The translations under genes were made by a program, and so were the position numbers. A stretch of DNA of 64,000 bases, taken from positions 326,501 to 390,500 of the forward strand of contig JAMWET010005462.1 of the NCBI GenBank assembly GCA_024036415.1, in the 5' to 3' direction. This document shows positions 46,261-60,000 of this stretch, in pieces; within the stretch, counting starts at the first letter, position 1, and every line of letters starts with the position of its first letter. The notes under the pieces were generated by a model, which saw only the letters and a list, made by a program, of their open reading frames with translations, was not told where the DNA came from and searched no databases. Source of the DNA: Prochilodus magdalenae (taxonomy: Eukaryota; Chordata; Actinopteri; Characiformes; Prochilodontidae).

Positions 46261-49200
46261 CTGTGGAAGAGAGTGACACAAGCAGTTAAAAAACTTTCCT
46301 AAACAGGATACAAAAGGCTTATACCTTCAAAAACACTTGGGGAACTCCACCAATTCTTCGGGAAATAGTTGAAACATAATCAAACATGTAACCAAGTCAG
46401 AATTCAGGGGTCTGGTGTAAAAGGCTCTGTTCCAGAGACTTGTAGTGATAGAATTATTCACACAGTGGTGGTGACCCATGAGGAAAAGAAGGACTCTGAA
46501 GTTACTTAATTTAAGTGTCCTTAGTATACATATATATATATACACATACTAGCTATGTACTAAGTATGCTATTACTATTTTGACACACCTTAGATCCATT
46601 TAAAGATACTTAAGATTGTACACATTAAAGTACTTTTCTAGTATATTGAAGTTACTTAGTTACTTTAAAACAATAGTGTGCTTAAAATGAACTTTCTGTT
46701 ATTAAAACACATTTCTAGTACATTACAAATTCTTAATTTTTACCTGGGGACAGTAACCAGACCTCCAGAACTGAATGCCTGTTAAATCCTCTGCACAAAA
46801 AGTAGCTATGAATACACTGTTCAGTGTTTAAAACACTGTTAATGATAAGTGTTGGTCTACAAATATTAAAGTCCATGTATTTAAACCCATTTATGGGACA
46901 AAAGTACATGCAGGGCTTTACAAGGCAAAAGCAGGAACTCCTTCCTCAGATTCTATTAGAAATAGAAGAAGTATTCTGCTAATTATGAACAAATGCAATG
47001 CTGATATTTGTGCTGTGTACATTGTGACCCTTGGATGCCATCAGTACCACAGTAAATAAATCTGAGTTAATACATTTCTCTGCAATTAACCATTTCAAAG
47101 ACTTAGATTACGACTGATTTATGGAGATATCTGGAAGACTGAGTTGCCTTAGTGCCTTAGTGCAAGTGCCTCATAATTCATCCAGTTTGCACAATACGAA
47201 CCTGTCAGCTACAGTTTACTTTACTTGCAGCTCCAGTGTAAAACAAAATGCAAACCTCAGGCAGCAATCACATCTTGGATAACAGAACATCTGAAGAAGG
47301 ATTTATTTAGAAATGGAACCCTTCACACATCAGTTAAAGAAAACTCTTCATCTGACTATTCTTCATGTGAAGGTCAGTCGCTGAGCAGAGCTTAGAAATC
47401 TGTCATGACCTACGGATTCAGCTGCCCTGAGTTTGCTGCAGTCATGCAGCTCCAGGGAGGTTGTATTTAGCGACTGGGTCGAAGCTAATAAGTAAGCAAG
47501 TAAGGGCAGAACACGTAAAACGCATTCTTTAAGCTCTCCTCCATGAAGCATGCTCAAAAACAAACGCCCACTTCTGTTCCCTGCTTCAGGAAGTGCTCAA
47601 CCCCAGAGAAAATATATTGAAATGAATGTGGCACGCAAGGACACGGGAACCGGAGCTGAGTTCATTACTCTTCAGTATAAAAAAAGGACTGTGTTCAATG
47701 GACCGGCACTCAAGGACTACAACCACTGCGCTTCTTGCATAATTGAATTTTCTTTAAAAGCCGGATTTTTACTTATTTATTTATTTTTCCTCTTTTGTTG
47801 ATTGCATGGGTAATCAATGGAAACCTAAGTTTATTTCATTCTGTAGCGAACATGTGTTTCGAGCAATTCCTAAAGGACAACAAGGTAGAAGAAAAACATA
47901 AAAGTAATACCTGCAGTTATTTTTATCACATATTTACATTATTTAAAATTAAAAGCGTGTAATAAATTGAAATCACCCTGACGTTAACCGGGCACCACAT
48001 TTCATGTGTCAGAGTGGCACATCATCCGAGGATGCTTATTATCACTGAATGTTTGCTTTGAGCTGAAGATTTACTCGGATGATTTGCTGAGATGATTCAA
48101 CATTACCAATGCATATCAGGCTTGCAGTGTTTCCGACAGTGTTCGAGACTTCAATCTTGTGTGTTTGAGTGTGTAGATTTCAGTAATGCTGACAAGGCGT
48201 TCCCTTGCCTGGTGACTAATGATCTCTAGTGAGTGAAATGAGATTGTACTGGCTGGGAGAGAACAGGGCTGCGGGGGAGTGTGTGTGTGGGGGGGGGGAT
48301 GGGTGGCCACACAAGCAGCCCCTAATCTTAAGCTAATAATTACTTTTTTATTAATACACCAGACATGGGCATTATGTGAACCGCCTGGCCTTCTTCCACA
48401 TTTCAGAGTTGCCATCTTGTATAATTGTACTAGAAATACTGCATGGCTCAGTGTCCTTTTTATGTGGGGAATACAATACAACAGGATTGTTTGTGTTCAT
48501 TTGAAGCAGCCTGCATGTTCCAGATATGCCCAAAATGTATGATTACCAGTATTAGTCCATTGTTTACCGTGCGATGTGTAAATTTAGGTCCTTTAATTTG
48601 TGCACATTTGAAAACATCAGCTGTCCTTTACAGTGTGTGTTCGTGACACATGGAATGACAGTAACGTATATAACCTCCTATACAAGCATCATTTCTTAGA
48701 TAACCTGTTATGACAGCAAGAAAACAAGAGTTTTGCTAATGTTTGTGTTGCTGTTGCTGGCAGAGTGTATTTAAGAGCATGGTGGCACAGCATGTTTTGC
48801 TCAGAAAGGGTCTCAGGTTTCTGCGGTAACGCTTTCTCCATGTTTGCAGTATTTCCTCCATTGCCAGTTTAAACAATGCTGGCGGACAGGAGCTGATTAG
48901 CAGATTAGTGGAGACAACACATCGCCACCGCGGCCTGTGAAACGCGACACTGTGCTGAGTCTTAAGACGCCAGGCCGAGCTGCTGGACAGAGTGCAAACA
49001 CACATTCGCAAACACAGATTTGAGCAGAACGGCGGACGTGACTTGCAGTTACAATGGCAGAAGGGGCTTGAAAACCAACCTTTCTCTTCGTACCCCTCAA
49101 CTTACCTACTGGTATCTTTAATATCAGTGTATACGAATAACATTTTTGTGGGCACATAACCCTCTAAATATAACTAGCTGCACTGCAAGCAAAAACTGAG

Positions 49201-49464
49201 CTCTTTTTTAACCCCTGTATGACTATGGTCCTTCAAACACTACCTGCAAGACTGTTGGTGACTTGTATGGCTCCTTTCAGCACAGCAAGTAATGCCTTAA
49301 CACCATGGAGAAATCTACTTCAAGCAAAGATAACACACAAGCTTACAGGTTTGGTCAGAAACCTGCTAACATGCTAAGATAGCATTGCTAAAATTCTAGC
49401 AATACATCCTGTAAATCTCTTTTTGTGTTTTGTTTGTGTTTGTTCAACTTAGATTGAACGATAT

Positions 49465-50090
49465 TAAAGGAGCAATATGTAAGAGAACTGTGTATCTGTC
49501 TACCGAGATTAGCATGCTAACCAGCTCGCCCCGGCCCCATAGTGAGTTACTGTTGCCATGGGTCTGCCATCAGTCCAACTTGAGAGGATGAAGAAGTAGC
49601 ACTGCCCTGACAGCATACTCTAACCTCTTGTCAATCAAGCTTCTTCTCCAGGTTAGATCATTTAAGGGCAGGTAGATGATGAAAGGAGAAGTAAATGTTA
49701 CGATGACTGAAGCTCTTGGCAAGTGACCATTATCTGGTAATAGCTGCTGCCCACTTATGGCAGGAAACCACGTTCAGTAGAAACCAAATGCAGTGATAAA
49801 AAGAGAAGCAAAACGAGTTAAAATTAGTGCTGTTTTCTACCACTGGAAACATTCTTAGTGAGTAAAGGGATGAAGTTTGATGCTGTATCTCTTTTAGACT
49901 TGGAAGTAAACATGCTATGTTGGTTCCTATTGTTGGGAGCATGAATTCGATAGGTACACACTGCTCCATTAAATTTTCTTATACTCTTTAAGAGCTTTAA
50001 CAGCACAAAATATGTTTAGCGCATGGAAGGCTACAGCACAGCTTTATCACGAGGCTGAAGTTAGCATGCTACCTGTTATTATTATAGCTG
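49465..50090. repeat. Possible DNA-transposon fragment (TTAAAGGAGCAATATG start)
   Basis: It starts TTAAAGGAGCAATATGTAAG and contains 'gattagcatgctaaccagct' and later 'gaagttagcatgctacct', segments with inverted similarity. The right border is uncertain. No transposase is visible. Confidence 0.25.
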
Positions 50091-51042
50091 ATTATTGCAA
50101 CTAAATGATGCAGTCATTACACCAGTAAGGACGATTTAAGGTGGTACGCCAAGTTCGATACCTAACAGCTTTACCTGTAACAAACACAAATGCAGTAAAT
50201 AAAGTACTGAAGTTTGCGCTGCTTCATGATGTTCAGCCAACATATCAGCCCCTAGCGCATCTTCAGCTACTTGACAGCCACTGTAATAAGGGCAAACTAA
50301 TAGGAAATCCAGCTGCATATTTATTTAAACAGAAAGCATGCAGTAGTGCAGGAGGGACCTGACAGTATAGCAAACAACAAACATCTGAACATACTGTACT
50401 TCTACAGTTCTGCTGTGGCTGGTAGGGAAGCCGGGTGGCGGGTATAAATTGCTTTTTGACAGAGGCATCACCATGAGATATTGGGAAAAGAATTATCTTT
50501 GACCGGCGATTGCGCCCTACAAGGTCAGCCTATTATGATGAAGGAGAAACACAACCCCTCCTCAGTTCCCTTTTAATCCTACTGATGATATATTTCCAAA
50601 CCTAATATAACAACATGGTATAATAACTTATAGTAACAGACCTAAATCGAAAGCTGGACTCAAATAACATGCTTCTTGAATTCTCTTACGGCGTAGCCCA
50701 TAATCGGCTCATGGCTATGACTTCTCGAGTGTTATAATAACTGCTATTTTGAATAACTGCTGTTTCTGCATGCATGGCAAATGTTCAGGTGCATTCTATA
50801 CAGTCTCAGTATCAAACTGTTCTGAAGATTGCTCTATTTTTGCTCTGTATTTTCTTGTGTTCCATTATGCGTTCAGTAATCCTCACGCTTTGTGTTTTCT
50901 TTCTTCTCTAAAGCGAAATCAACGAAGCAAAAAAAAAAAAAAAAAACTTTCCCTGGGTTCTTTTAAAAACATAACCCCAATCAGTCTCTCCGTGGCTGAA
51001 AAAAATCCCTTCTTCTATTGTGCCACGGAAAGCCGAGAGAAA

Positions 51043-51084
51043 AGGGGGGGATGGGGTGGTGGGGGGGGGGGGGGGGGGGGGGGG
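51043..51084 (+). repeat. Poly-G tract (24 G) with adjacent G runs
   Basis: Runs GGGGGGG, GGGG, GG and then 24 consecutive G are read directly. It can form G-quadruplexes on the + strand, and gives C-rich RNA in phf21b sense transcripts. Exact length in the genome is prone to assembly error. Confidence 0.85.
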
Positions 51085-52044
51085 TAAAGGCCCGTTCCCA
51101 TGGCAACAGGCGAGATGAAAATTCGCACTCGGTGAGGGCATTCATTTTCGTAATTGCTGCCCCCTACTCCCCCAAACCTCACCAACCTTCTCTTAGGCCT
51201 CCTCTTGAGCAAGAGTGCCATAACCTTGAAGTTGCTTTATTCCTTGTTCTATTTCTTTTTTTTTTTTTAAGTAATGAATAAAAGGCAGCGAGGCCACTAA
51301 GCCCGTCTGGGGAGCACTGTGTTATTGCTCCCCCGCCCCCAAAAGCAACCCTCTCTAAACTATCTTCAATCTGAGAGAAGATGTTTGCGTGAGATAGCCA
51401 GGCGGGGCGTCCGTTTCACAGTTGTATTAAAAAAAAAAAAAAGAAATACCCGTCTGGATCAGTTCCGTCCAGGTATGAGGTCTGTTTTCGGAACCCCACC
51501 CACAGCTCTAAAGCTCCACTCCCCCACCCTTGTTGACTGGACCCAATTTCACTTGCCATTTTGAAGGGGTGTGGGGGGAGGGAGAGAATGAAGGATGGAA
51601 AAAAGGGGGTACGAGAAAGAGTTTAAGTGTTTCTTTCAACAGCCCTGTCCCTTGTCTCCTCCTTCATGGCTGTCAAGAGGGGAGAAAGAGAAGCGTTTAG
51701 CCTTATTTTTTCTTCTCTCGCTCGCTGAATTGAAAAACCTTTTCAGCAGGCACGCATTAGGCTTTCAGACGCTGACATTTTACCCTGGCCTTGGGTGTTG
51801 CCTTACTTAGCCAAAAATACACAGTGTGGCTTCAGCTTCTCCTGTGTGTGTGTGTGTGCTGTTCAAATGCACTCGTGCAAAAAACTACTTCAATATTCGA
51901 AGCCCCAGACACAGAAACCGTCTATAATTAGTTACTCTTATTTGAAGCACTTGGTTTCTTTGTTTCTTGCGAGTTGTGGTAAGAAAAACTGAAAGCCTGG
52001 GTTGTAGGCCAACATCACACAGATATGTACTGACGTATGGTACA

Positions 52045-52200
52045 AGTCAGAAGTTTGGAAACACCTAACTGAAGATATTTTTCTTGTCAGTAAATCCTAA
52101 AGAGGTTTCGATCAAAGCGTTTATGCTTAAATACGTCAAACAAGCATAAATGGTTGCTGAGAGATGCACAGGGCTACTTTGACAAAGCCTTCCAAAAAGG
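52045..52200. mobile_element. Tc1-like inverted-repeat relic (tentative)
   Basis: 'gtacaagtcagaagtttgga' followed by 'aacacctaactgaag' resembles the outer repeat of Tc1-like elements with a (C)AAAAGTTTGG core. No transposase remains. Confidence 0.3.
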
Positions 52201-55200
52201 ACAAATACAGCTCATTACTTACACAGAACATTATTCTCAACTAAACATGCAATGTGGCTTTATAATAAATAGACCCTACATGGCGTCACTGGCATAAAGC
52301 TCACTGAAAGCCATGTGATGTCATTCACTGTTTGCAGCACTAACACTTTGGACTCTTCCTTTCCTAGTGCAGCACGTTTTGCATTATTACCCCCATCAAG
52401 CTTAGTGTCTCGCTGGCAATCCATTCTGAGAATCTGCAGGGCTTCCTGTGTGCTATGAGGTACCTATCACTGTAGAGAACTATAGGTGACCATACATGAA
52501 CTTCCTTTATTTTGTTGGAATGTTTTTCTGAGTAGGACTGTAGGTTCATTCAGAGCAGACTCTTTTATGCCAAACATGCAACAGGCAATCAGCCCGTTTA
52601 TTGTTGGTTTTGGACCACCTGTGTGGCGATTTTATATTGTAAATAATGTGAGGCAGGTAAGTGCACTTATGCTCTTATTTGAATGCTGCTGCTACACTTA
52701 TTCTAATATTACTCTAGCATACCTAGGCGTGTGTCAGCCATCGACATTACTTTCGATGTAGCACTTTTTAAATTGTGCTATTTAAACAAGCAACTGGTTT
52801 TCAGAAATAAGCACTGCTAGTTTGAACGCAACCTGCCTATTGAAGAAAATATAATGATATCTATATTGTAGTTTTGGCTAAGAGAAACTACAGGAAATAG
52901 AAAAATGCTAGTGTATTTAACTTGTTCATGTACCCTACCCAACGCAGTTTGGGCTGTGGCTTAAAAAACCCAAGAACCACAAGAAATCAGAATCAAAATC
53001 TGCCATAAAACTTTATGATCCATAGAATACAGTTAAGCCATTGTTAATTTATGCACATAAAACCCCGGTTAACTGCAATGGATTGCATGCACTGGATCTT
53101 TCTGAGACTCAATAAATCTCAATAAATGCTAAGCAGTTTTCCTGGTTATCAATTACAGTACTCTGTAAGATTTCCTTTTCCTGTAATTTTAATACCAACA
53201 GAACAAATAAATCCAATCAAAACAAGCCAGGTTTGACAATCATTCTTTTAGCACAGAGTAGCAGAGTCATCATAAGATACTGTGCTAAAATTGGAATATA
53301 CTGTATCATGATATTGAATTTCAACAACGCCTCCCAGCAGCATCTCCTCCTTTAATATCTCTGCTTTTTGAAGTGCAGAGAGTAAAGCTGAGGATGCCTC
53401 ATCTTTTTTTGAACTGAGTCTGAAAGTGCAGGACATTGCTTTGTTTCAGATACTATTATCTTTTTTGCCATGGTATCTCATGTATTAGTTGCGAGCTCAG
53501 GGAAATACAGACACAGCAGGGAACCGGACCGGGAGGAGAAACAGGAGAGAGAAGTAAGAGAGAGAGAGAGAGGGACAGCTTCAGCAGGAACATTTCTCTT
53601 GTGAGAAGGCGAACTCTTGTTTCTGTCGCTCCTTCGCTTTTAAGATGAAAGGCTCTCTCTCGTCCCAGCCACGCTTCCACACACCTCCTGTCTCTCTGTG
53701 TAAACCTAGGCCTTTTCTTGCTCCCCTCTGAGATGTGGTTCTCCGGATTGACAGAGGGAACTCTGACAGCTCATCAAGGAAGCAGACTCAAAGAACATGC
53801 CTGCATAAAAGAGCCACTTTGAATGATGAAATTGGATCTGACAATATTGTGTGGTTTCAAGTGACTTTCGCTTTGTCCTCATACCGTGTGATATTGTGTT
53901 GGCATGGGCTTTTTCACTGGGGGACCGTTTAAGAGGACTCGACCAGATTAAATCAGGGTAATACTCTAAATCAATTCAAACGTACGGTATTCATCAGAGT
54001 TATTTTTACATGGAGGGGAGGTGAGGTGACATATTCGATATTCGAATTTCTCAATTGTTTTAGTCCAAATCCACCACATCAGTCACTTTTACCATGGAAC
54101 GGTAGAAATAACCTCAACTTAAACTTGGGGGTTTTCTTTATCGTTTTCAGGGGGAAACATGTGCCAGAAGCTTTTTTTTTTTTTTAACGTTCAACAAATA
54201 GGTAACACAGTAAAATTAGAGCAGTTTGGGTTTTTAGTTCAGCTTGCCTTGCTAGCAGCACCTCATTTGTTAGTCAGTCCTTACAAAAGACTCACATACA
54301 TTTCATATGTGAACTCGACTTCAATATTGAGAAGACCTATTTGAAAACTGTGTGGGTGTGGCCAATGAGCAGTTCGACTGACTGCGTAGTGTCCTAGCAC
54401 GCTTTTCCTGGTGTGCTTCACTCCTGATACAGAACTAAAATCATCATCTAGCTCTTATGTGACCAAAAATTAGTGACGGGTGGAGAGACAATCCTACCAA
54501 CAGGTGGACCCGAAACATGTGAAAGAAGTAATGGATGAATGAACAATACTGCTATATGAATAAATGAATGAACAGGCAGTTACAGACAGGCGGTCTAACT
54601 TGCTCACTTTTGGTTAACTTTAGCTTGCTACGTTTCTCTGACTTCTCAGAAAGTGTTTGGTGTGGGTGTGTCAAGAGATGTCAGAGTTGAGGTTGGTAAG
54701 GAAATGCTTACGGAAGCTTTACCCAAGATTAGGACGACTCAGTTTACATAGAGAGGAGAGAAATATGTGGAAATACATTATTCATTTATTGATCACTGTA
54801 ACATCATTCAAAGGTTCTGTTCGACATGTTTACCTGCATAAACAAGATTAATTAACTTAATTCATCCATTGGATTAATTAGTTCATTGGAAAGATTACAC
54901 AGATTTAGGTTCCCTGGTCTTTAAGACGCTGCGGTAGATTGTATATATATACATATAATTATGATTAAATCAAACGTGTGGGCTTTGAACACATTTTGGC
55001 TGTAGAATGAAAGGCATACTGAACATCTGTGGTATGTTTAAATCTAGTGGCTACTCACATCCCATTTCAACTGAATTATCTTCTCCAGTGTGGATCAGTC
55101 ATAAACATTACAGGCGTCCTCTGGTAAAATGACTTTACCCCACCGCTACATGTAAAATAAATCCAGCCCAAGTAGTAATCAAGATTCAAGCTCTGTGACT

Positions 55201-58190
55201 CAAAGGGAGTACATCTGTTGTGTTCAACCACGTGTTGTGTAAGTTAATGAATAGGCACAGTGTGTACTGTTAACAGGGTGATAACCAGATGATGTACTAG
55301 AACCACTATAAATAAAGTGTGGAGCTGTTAGCAATCAGCAGCATTAAACCTTCACAGCCACAGGCTGCTATCTGCTGGAAACGGGGTGAAGCTATCAGAG
55401 GAGGCTACAGTTTAGAATCATTTCAGCTTTTCAAATGTGACATAAGGCTCTTCGTTTATCAGCTACTGCAGTTCTTCATGACGTGCGTGATTTGCACAAT
55501 TTAAAATGTTAGACTGGTTACTGAGCGTTATAGCTATATTTAGCTAGCTTAAGTTATCTATTCACCAACCTAGAAACAATTAAACTATGCAAGGTATTGT
55601 AAAATAACCTGTCATTTCCAACAAGTGCAGAACATCAGTGTTCAGTTTAAAATAATACTATCCTACAGCATTCAACAGCCAAGAGATTCAAGTATAGTGT
55701 ACAATGTACATAATTTAGTACCCAAACTGGGTCACAGGAAAGACCTGGTTTTGTGGAGTGCAAGTGAAATATCTTTTAAGATAAAAGCTACCTTAAACGT
55801 ATGGTTAAAGATAACAGAACTCCCACCCTTAACAAACAACAACATACCTCTGTCTATCTAAAACAAATCAGACAATGAGGCCAAATCAAACTTTTATATC
55901 TCAGAGCATTCCTCACCCTCCCTCAGGCTTTAAGTCCTTCCTATCTTGCTTGGGTGGGTGTTCTTACAACGCACAGCACATAACTGCCACCACCCAATGA
56001 GATCCTGAGTGAGAATGTGACTCTAGGAAAAGGAAGTGGCAGCAGAGGAGGATGGGAAATGCAGTTTGCTGGGTCTATGAAAAGGCAGTTCATCACTGCT
56101 ATGCCTCAACCGCAGCCCATAGGAAAGTGGAATTATTACAATGTATTATTCTTTTCCGTCTTTTGGAATATAGACAACAGACAGCATTTCATTTCAACTT
56201 GACTGTGTTTGGCGCTTTCCCCCAACATAGCTTAGCTCTCTTAAAGACCGATTACCGCACAAAATATGGTCCTACATAAGGCTCCTGGCATCCCATTGAA
56301 TTCCACTTCAATTGGAAGCGAATGAGATTTAGATCTTTCTGAGCAATGGCTTCGTCCTAATGCCTCTTATGGGTGCTAGCTCATCGACTTTGTACGCTGA
56401 GGAGAGACGCGGTGCAGCCATGCTTTTCATAAAAATGAATCTACTGCACTCTCCGATAGCTCATGTCATGAGGGCTGTCTAAATTCATCACTGTTTAGGT
56501 TCTAGTCTTTAAAGTGGCCTGAAGCACATACTAGCCCTGTTATTACCCCTATAAATATAGAGGACATTATTTTTCAGATTAAAGGAGCTCTGTTTTGTTG
56601 TTTACTGAATAAGCAGGGGTGGCCAATATGACCGTATGTATTCATATTAAACAACAGTATGCCACGGCAGGCTTTCTGAGCGTATCATGGCTATAGCTAG
56701 AACAATAACAGCAGGTTTCATTACAATGAGATCATAATTAGTGCCAATTATTGGATTTAGTACAGTGCAGTATTTGAAACACTGAATAAAAATCACTGTA
56801 TTCATAGTTTTAAAAATTTGGTACTGTTGGTGAATTCTGTTTGCTTCAAGCCTCAGCAACAGAGTACCATCATAAAACTGTGCAGCAAGAAAGTGTCTTC
56901 AAGTAGTGTAATACTGGAATTTTGCCAAATCACCCCTAGCAGATATGTGTCTAAGGCAGTGTAAATGAGAAACAATTACTGAGCTGTGAGAGCTAAGAGA
57001 CAAAATATAATCTGAAAGGCAACCGGATCACTCACTAAGTCTGGTCTTTTTCTAAATAAGCTGTTTTTTTAATCTAGCAGACATGTGCAAAGCAATGCCA
57101 ATTATAACTGCTTGCTCAACTGTAAGAGCTAAAAGATATGCAAAACAGTCTAAAGTAGACCAGCTCATTTACTAGTACTGAATTTACTAGCCTTTCTCTT
57201 AAAAAAACAGCCTTTCCTGGCATTAGGACAGAAAACATCTCCCCTTCACAGTACACCTCTATGACACTATGGACAGTCGGGTACAATACCACCCAAGACC
57301 ACTTGGGGGCGACGTGAACGATCAAAATGCACCAGAGAAGCACGCATGCTTACACCCTCCTACCCTCCAGCAGGTGGGCTTGAATGGAAATCACAACCAG
57401 GGATGAAACTTTTACAGCAGGAAAGAGAACACTATAGTCAGATGTAGCTGGATTAAAGGACTGCTGAATGGAAAGCGATTTGTGTTGTACTCAGCTCTGC
57501 TAATGCTGTTCAAATGATTAGACTAGAAACGATTTGCTATTGCTATTGGATTGTACTCAGCTTTTCTTTTGACACTGCAGAATAGCAGGATGAAACACCC
57601 CTGAAATGCACCACAGGATCTATACTTTGCGACTAAATAAGATTCAAAGGAAAATGATGCCTAAATTAGATTCATTTTCTATAAAAATGTGTTTGTTCTC
57701 AGATCAGGTGATGGTTTGGTGGGTCAAACTCCCTGGTGGGTCAAATCAAACGTCCACACAGAGTTCTACAGTTTAAAGACCTAAAAAGCCCCTCTGGATG
57801 GTTTATCTTGTTTATTTGAGGGGATATTATGAAAACGTTTTTTTTTACAGTGGATTTTTGTGAGCAAGCTTTTATGATGATTATTTTTTTCCTGCTAGCT
57901 GGTAAATGCAGTAACGTTAGCATCTGTATAACTGTGTACCTGTTTCCAAATCATAACTACAGTGGAGAGAACGCATTACAGAAACAAGAAAACACTTGCC
58001 AACAGATGAGGAGGAAACCTTCAAGCTAAAGTTAGCAAAGCCGCTATCGAGATTTTTAGCTTTTTTACTTTAACTGACATAGCTAAGGACTTGTCTCTGG
58101 TGTATATTTTGTGAAGAATCAAGTTTTTTCCCACAAAAAAAACAAGGTAAAAGTTAACCTAATGTTAGCTTGGCTGTATGTGTTAGCATA

Positions 58191-59650
58191 CAGTGGGGAA
58201 AATAAGTATTTAGTCAGTCACCAATTGTGCAAGTTGTCCCACTTAAAAAGATGAGAGAGGCCTGTAATTGACATCATAGGTAGACCTCAACTATGAGAGA
58301 CAAAAGGACAAATTGAGAAAGTCATTTTGTCTGATTTTTTAAGGAATTTATTGCAAATAATGGTGGTTGGTCAATAAACAAACAAGCAAGATTTTGGGCT
58401 GTCACAGGACCTGTAATCTTTTTAAGAGCTCCTCTTTCCCCCAAATACAACTGGAAAAACGTTTGAACGTTAACAGGATAAACAGTATAAAAGACACCTA
58501 GCCTACCAACCTCAAACAGTCATCACTCCAAAATCCCACTAAGAGTCGGAGGACACCAGAAAACGAATTGTAGACCTGCACCAGGCTGGGAAATGTGAAA
58601 TCTTAGGAAAGCATATGTAGGACGCAATAATCAGGAAAAATGGAAGACCTACAAGACCCACTACTAATCTCCCTCGATCTTCCACGGATCTCAGGCCAAA
58701 AATGAGCACAAGAACGTGTAAGGAAAAATCCCAGAACCACAAGGGGGGACTAGTGAATGAACTGCAGGAAGCTGGGGACCAACGTTACAAAGGATACCAT
58801 CAGCAACACAACGACGCCAGGGACTTCAGAATTCTTGCAGTGCCTGACTAAGCTTAGCCAGTCCATATACAGAGCACGTCTGAAAGGTTTGCTCCATTTG
58901 TGGTTACAGAAAGAGTATTTGGAGAATGTTAATATGGTCAATGAACCAAAGTAGAACTATTTGGTAAAAACACAAACTCGTCGTGTTTGGCGGAAAGTGA
59001 ATGCGGAGTTGCATACCAAAGAACACCATTACCAACGTGAAGCATGGGGGTGGCAACCATCATGCTTTGGGCTGGTTCATGCCAAAGGGACCAGGACGAT
59101 GTACATGAAAGAATGAATGGGGCCATTGTATTGTGAGATTTTGGGTGCAAAACCTCCTTCAATCAAGCAAAAATGAAAAGATGAAACGTGGGGCTGGGTT
59201 TCAGCATGACAATGATCCCAAGGCACACTGCCAGGGGGCACAACAAAGGACGTGGCTTCGTAAGAAACATTTCAAAGCTGGAGTGGCTAGCCAAGTCTCC
59301 GATCTCAACATCGAAAACCAGGGAGTTGAAAGTCGTAGATTGTTGCCCGCCGACAGCCCCAAAACACAACTGCTCTAGAGGAGATCTTGGAGGAATGGGC
59401 CACAACATACCAGCAACAGTGCCACCGTGATGAAGAAACGTTTTTGACCTCTGTCATTGGCCAACAAAGGATATACAAACCAAAGTATTGATGAACTGTT
59501 GTTATTGCACCCAAACACGTTATTTTCCACCCATATTTGCAAAGAAAATTCTGTAAAAATCAGACAAAATGACTTTCTCAAAGTGTTATCTAATTGCTTT
59601 TGTGGTCTACCTATGATTCTAACACTCTCTCATCTTTTTAAGTGGGACAG
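58191..59650 (+). mobile_element. Dead Tc1/mariner-like transposon
   Basis: The left end is TA followed by cagtggggaaaataagtatt at 58191. Inside the left repeat, 'cccacttaaaaagatgagag' and 'cataggtagacctcaact' recur inverted near the right end as 'ctctcatctttttaagtggg' and 'gtggtctacctatgat' (59590-59647). The outermost ~45 bp of the right repeat are missing. Between them are remnants of a Tc1-type transposase, readable as 'gggggtggcaaccatcatgc' and 'ctttgggctggttcatgcca'. The frame is broken by many stops and shifts, so it is a pseudogene. Confidence 0.85.
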
Positions 59651-59691
59651 TCCAATTCCCTTTAAAAATAGACAGAATACATGTAGGTGGC

Positions 59692-60000
59692 GTGATCAAT
59701 GGAACATGCTTATTGATGTGACATTTTAGGTAACAGTATGGGTGTGGTAGCATATAAGCCTCCATTTTCATGTGTTATTAAACCTCCAGTTTACAGAAAT
59801 CTTCAAAAAAGCATAAGATGTAAGTTGTATCTAATGTTTTTGTTCATGTCATGTGATCAATGGAACATGCTTATTGATGTGACATTTTAGGTAACAGTAT
59901 GGGTGTGGTAGCATATAAGCCTCCATTTTCATGTGACCTACAATCTTAAAGCATAAACTTTGTATATGTTTTTGTTCATTTCATGTGTATGGTTACTGTT
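59692..60000. repeat. 161-bp tandem duplication (~1.9 copies)
   Basis: An 83-bp block starting gtgatcaatggaacatgctt at 59692-59774 recurs without change at 59853-59935, offset 161 bp. The rest of the unit is similar but diverged ('tgtttttgttcatgtcatgt' versus 'tgtttttgttcatttcatgt'). It lies just right of the dead Tc1 copy. Confidence 0.9.

Larger units (their letters stand above)
46261..58190. other. Probable 5' intron of phf21b, no exon recognised
   Basis: I looked on the - strand for the missing N-terminal coiled-coil exons (human-like LKKQLHERQPRIAALSDKQ) and found none. The many 60-90-codon ORFs have no recognisable domain. G-rich runs lie at 48280-48298 and 51043-51084, and a Tc1-like end-repeat relic near 52048. 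The missing exons may be beyond the window or too diverged to see. Confidence 0.45.

Noticed and set aside
53248..53436. - strand ORF with a helical charged segment (KKDEASSALLSALQKAEILK), considered as the missing phf21b coiled coil
   Set aside because: It does not align with the PHF21A/B N-terminus and has no matching phase-0 donor.
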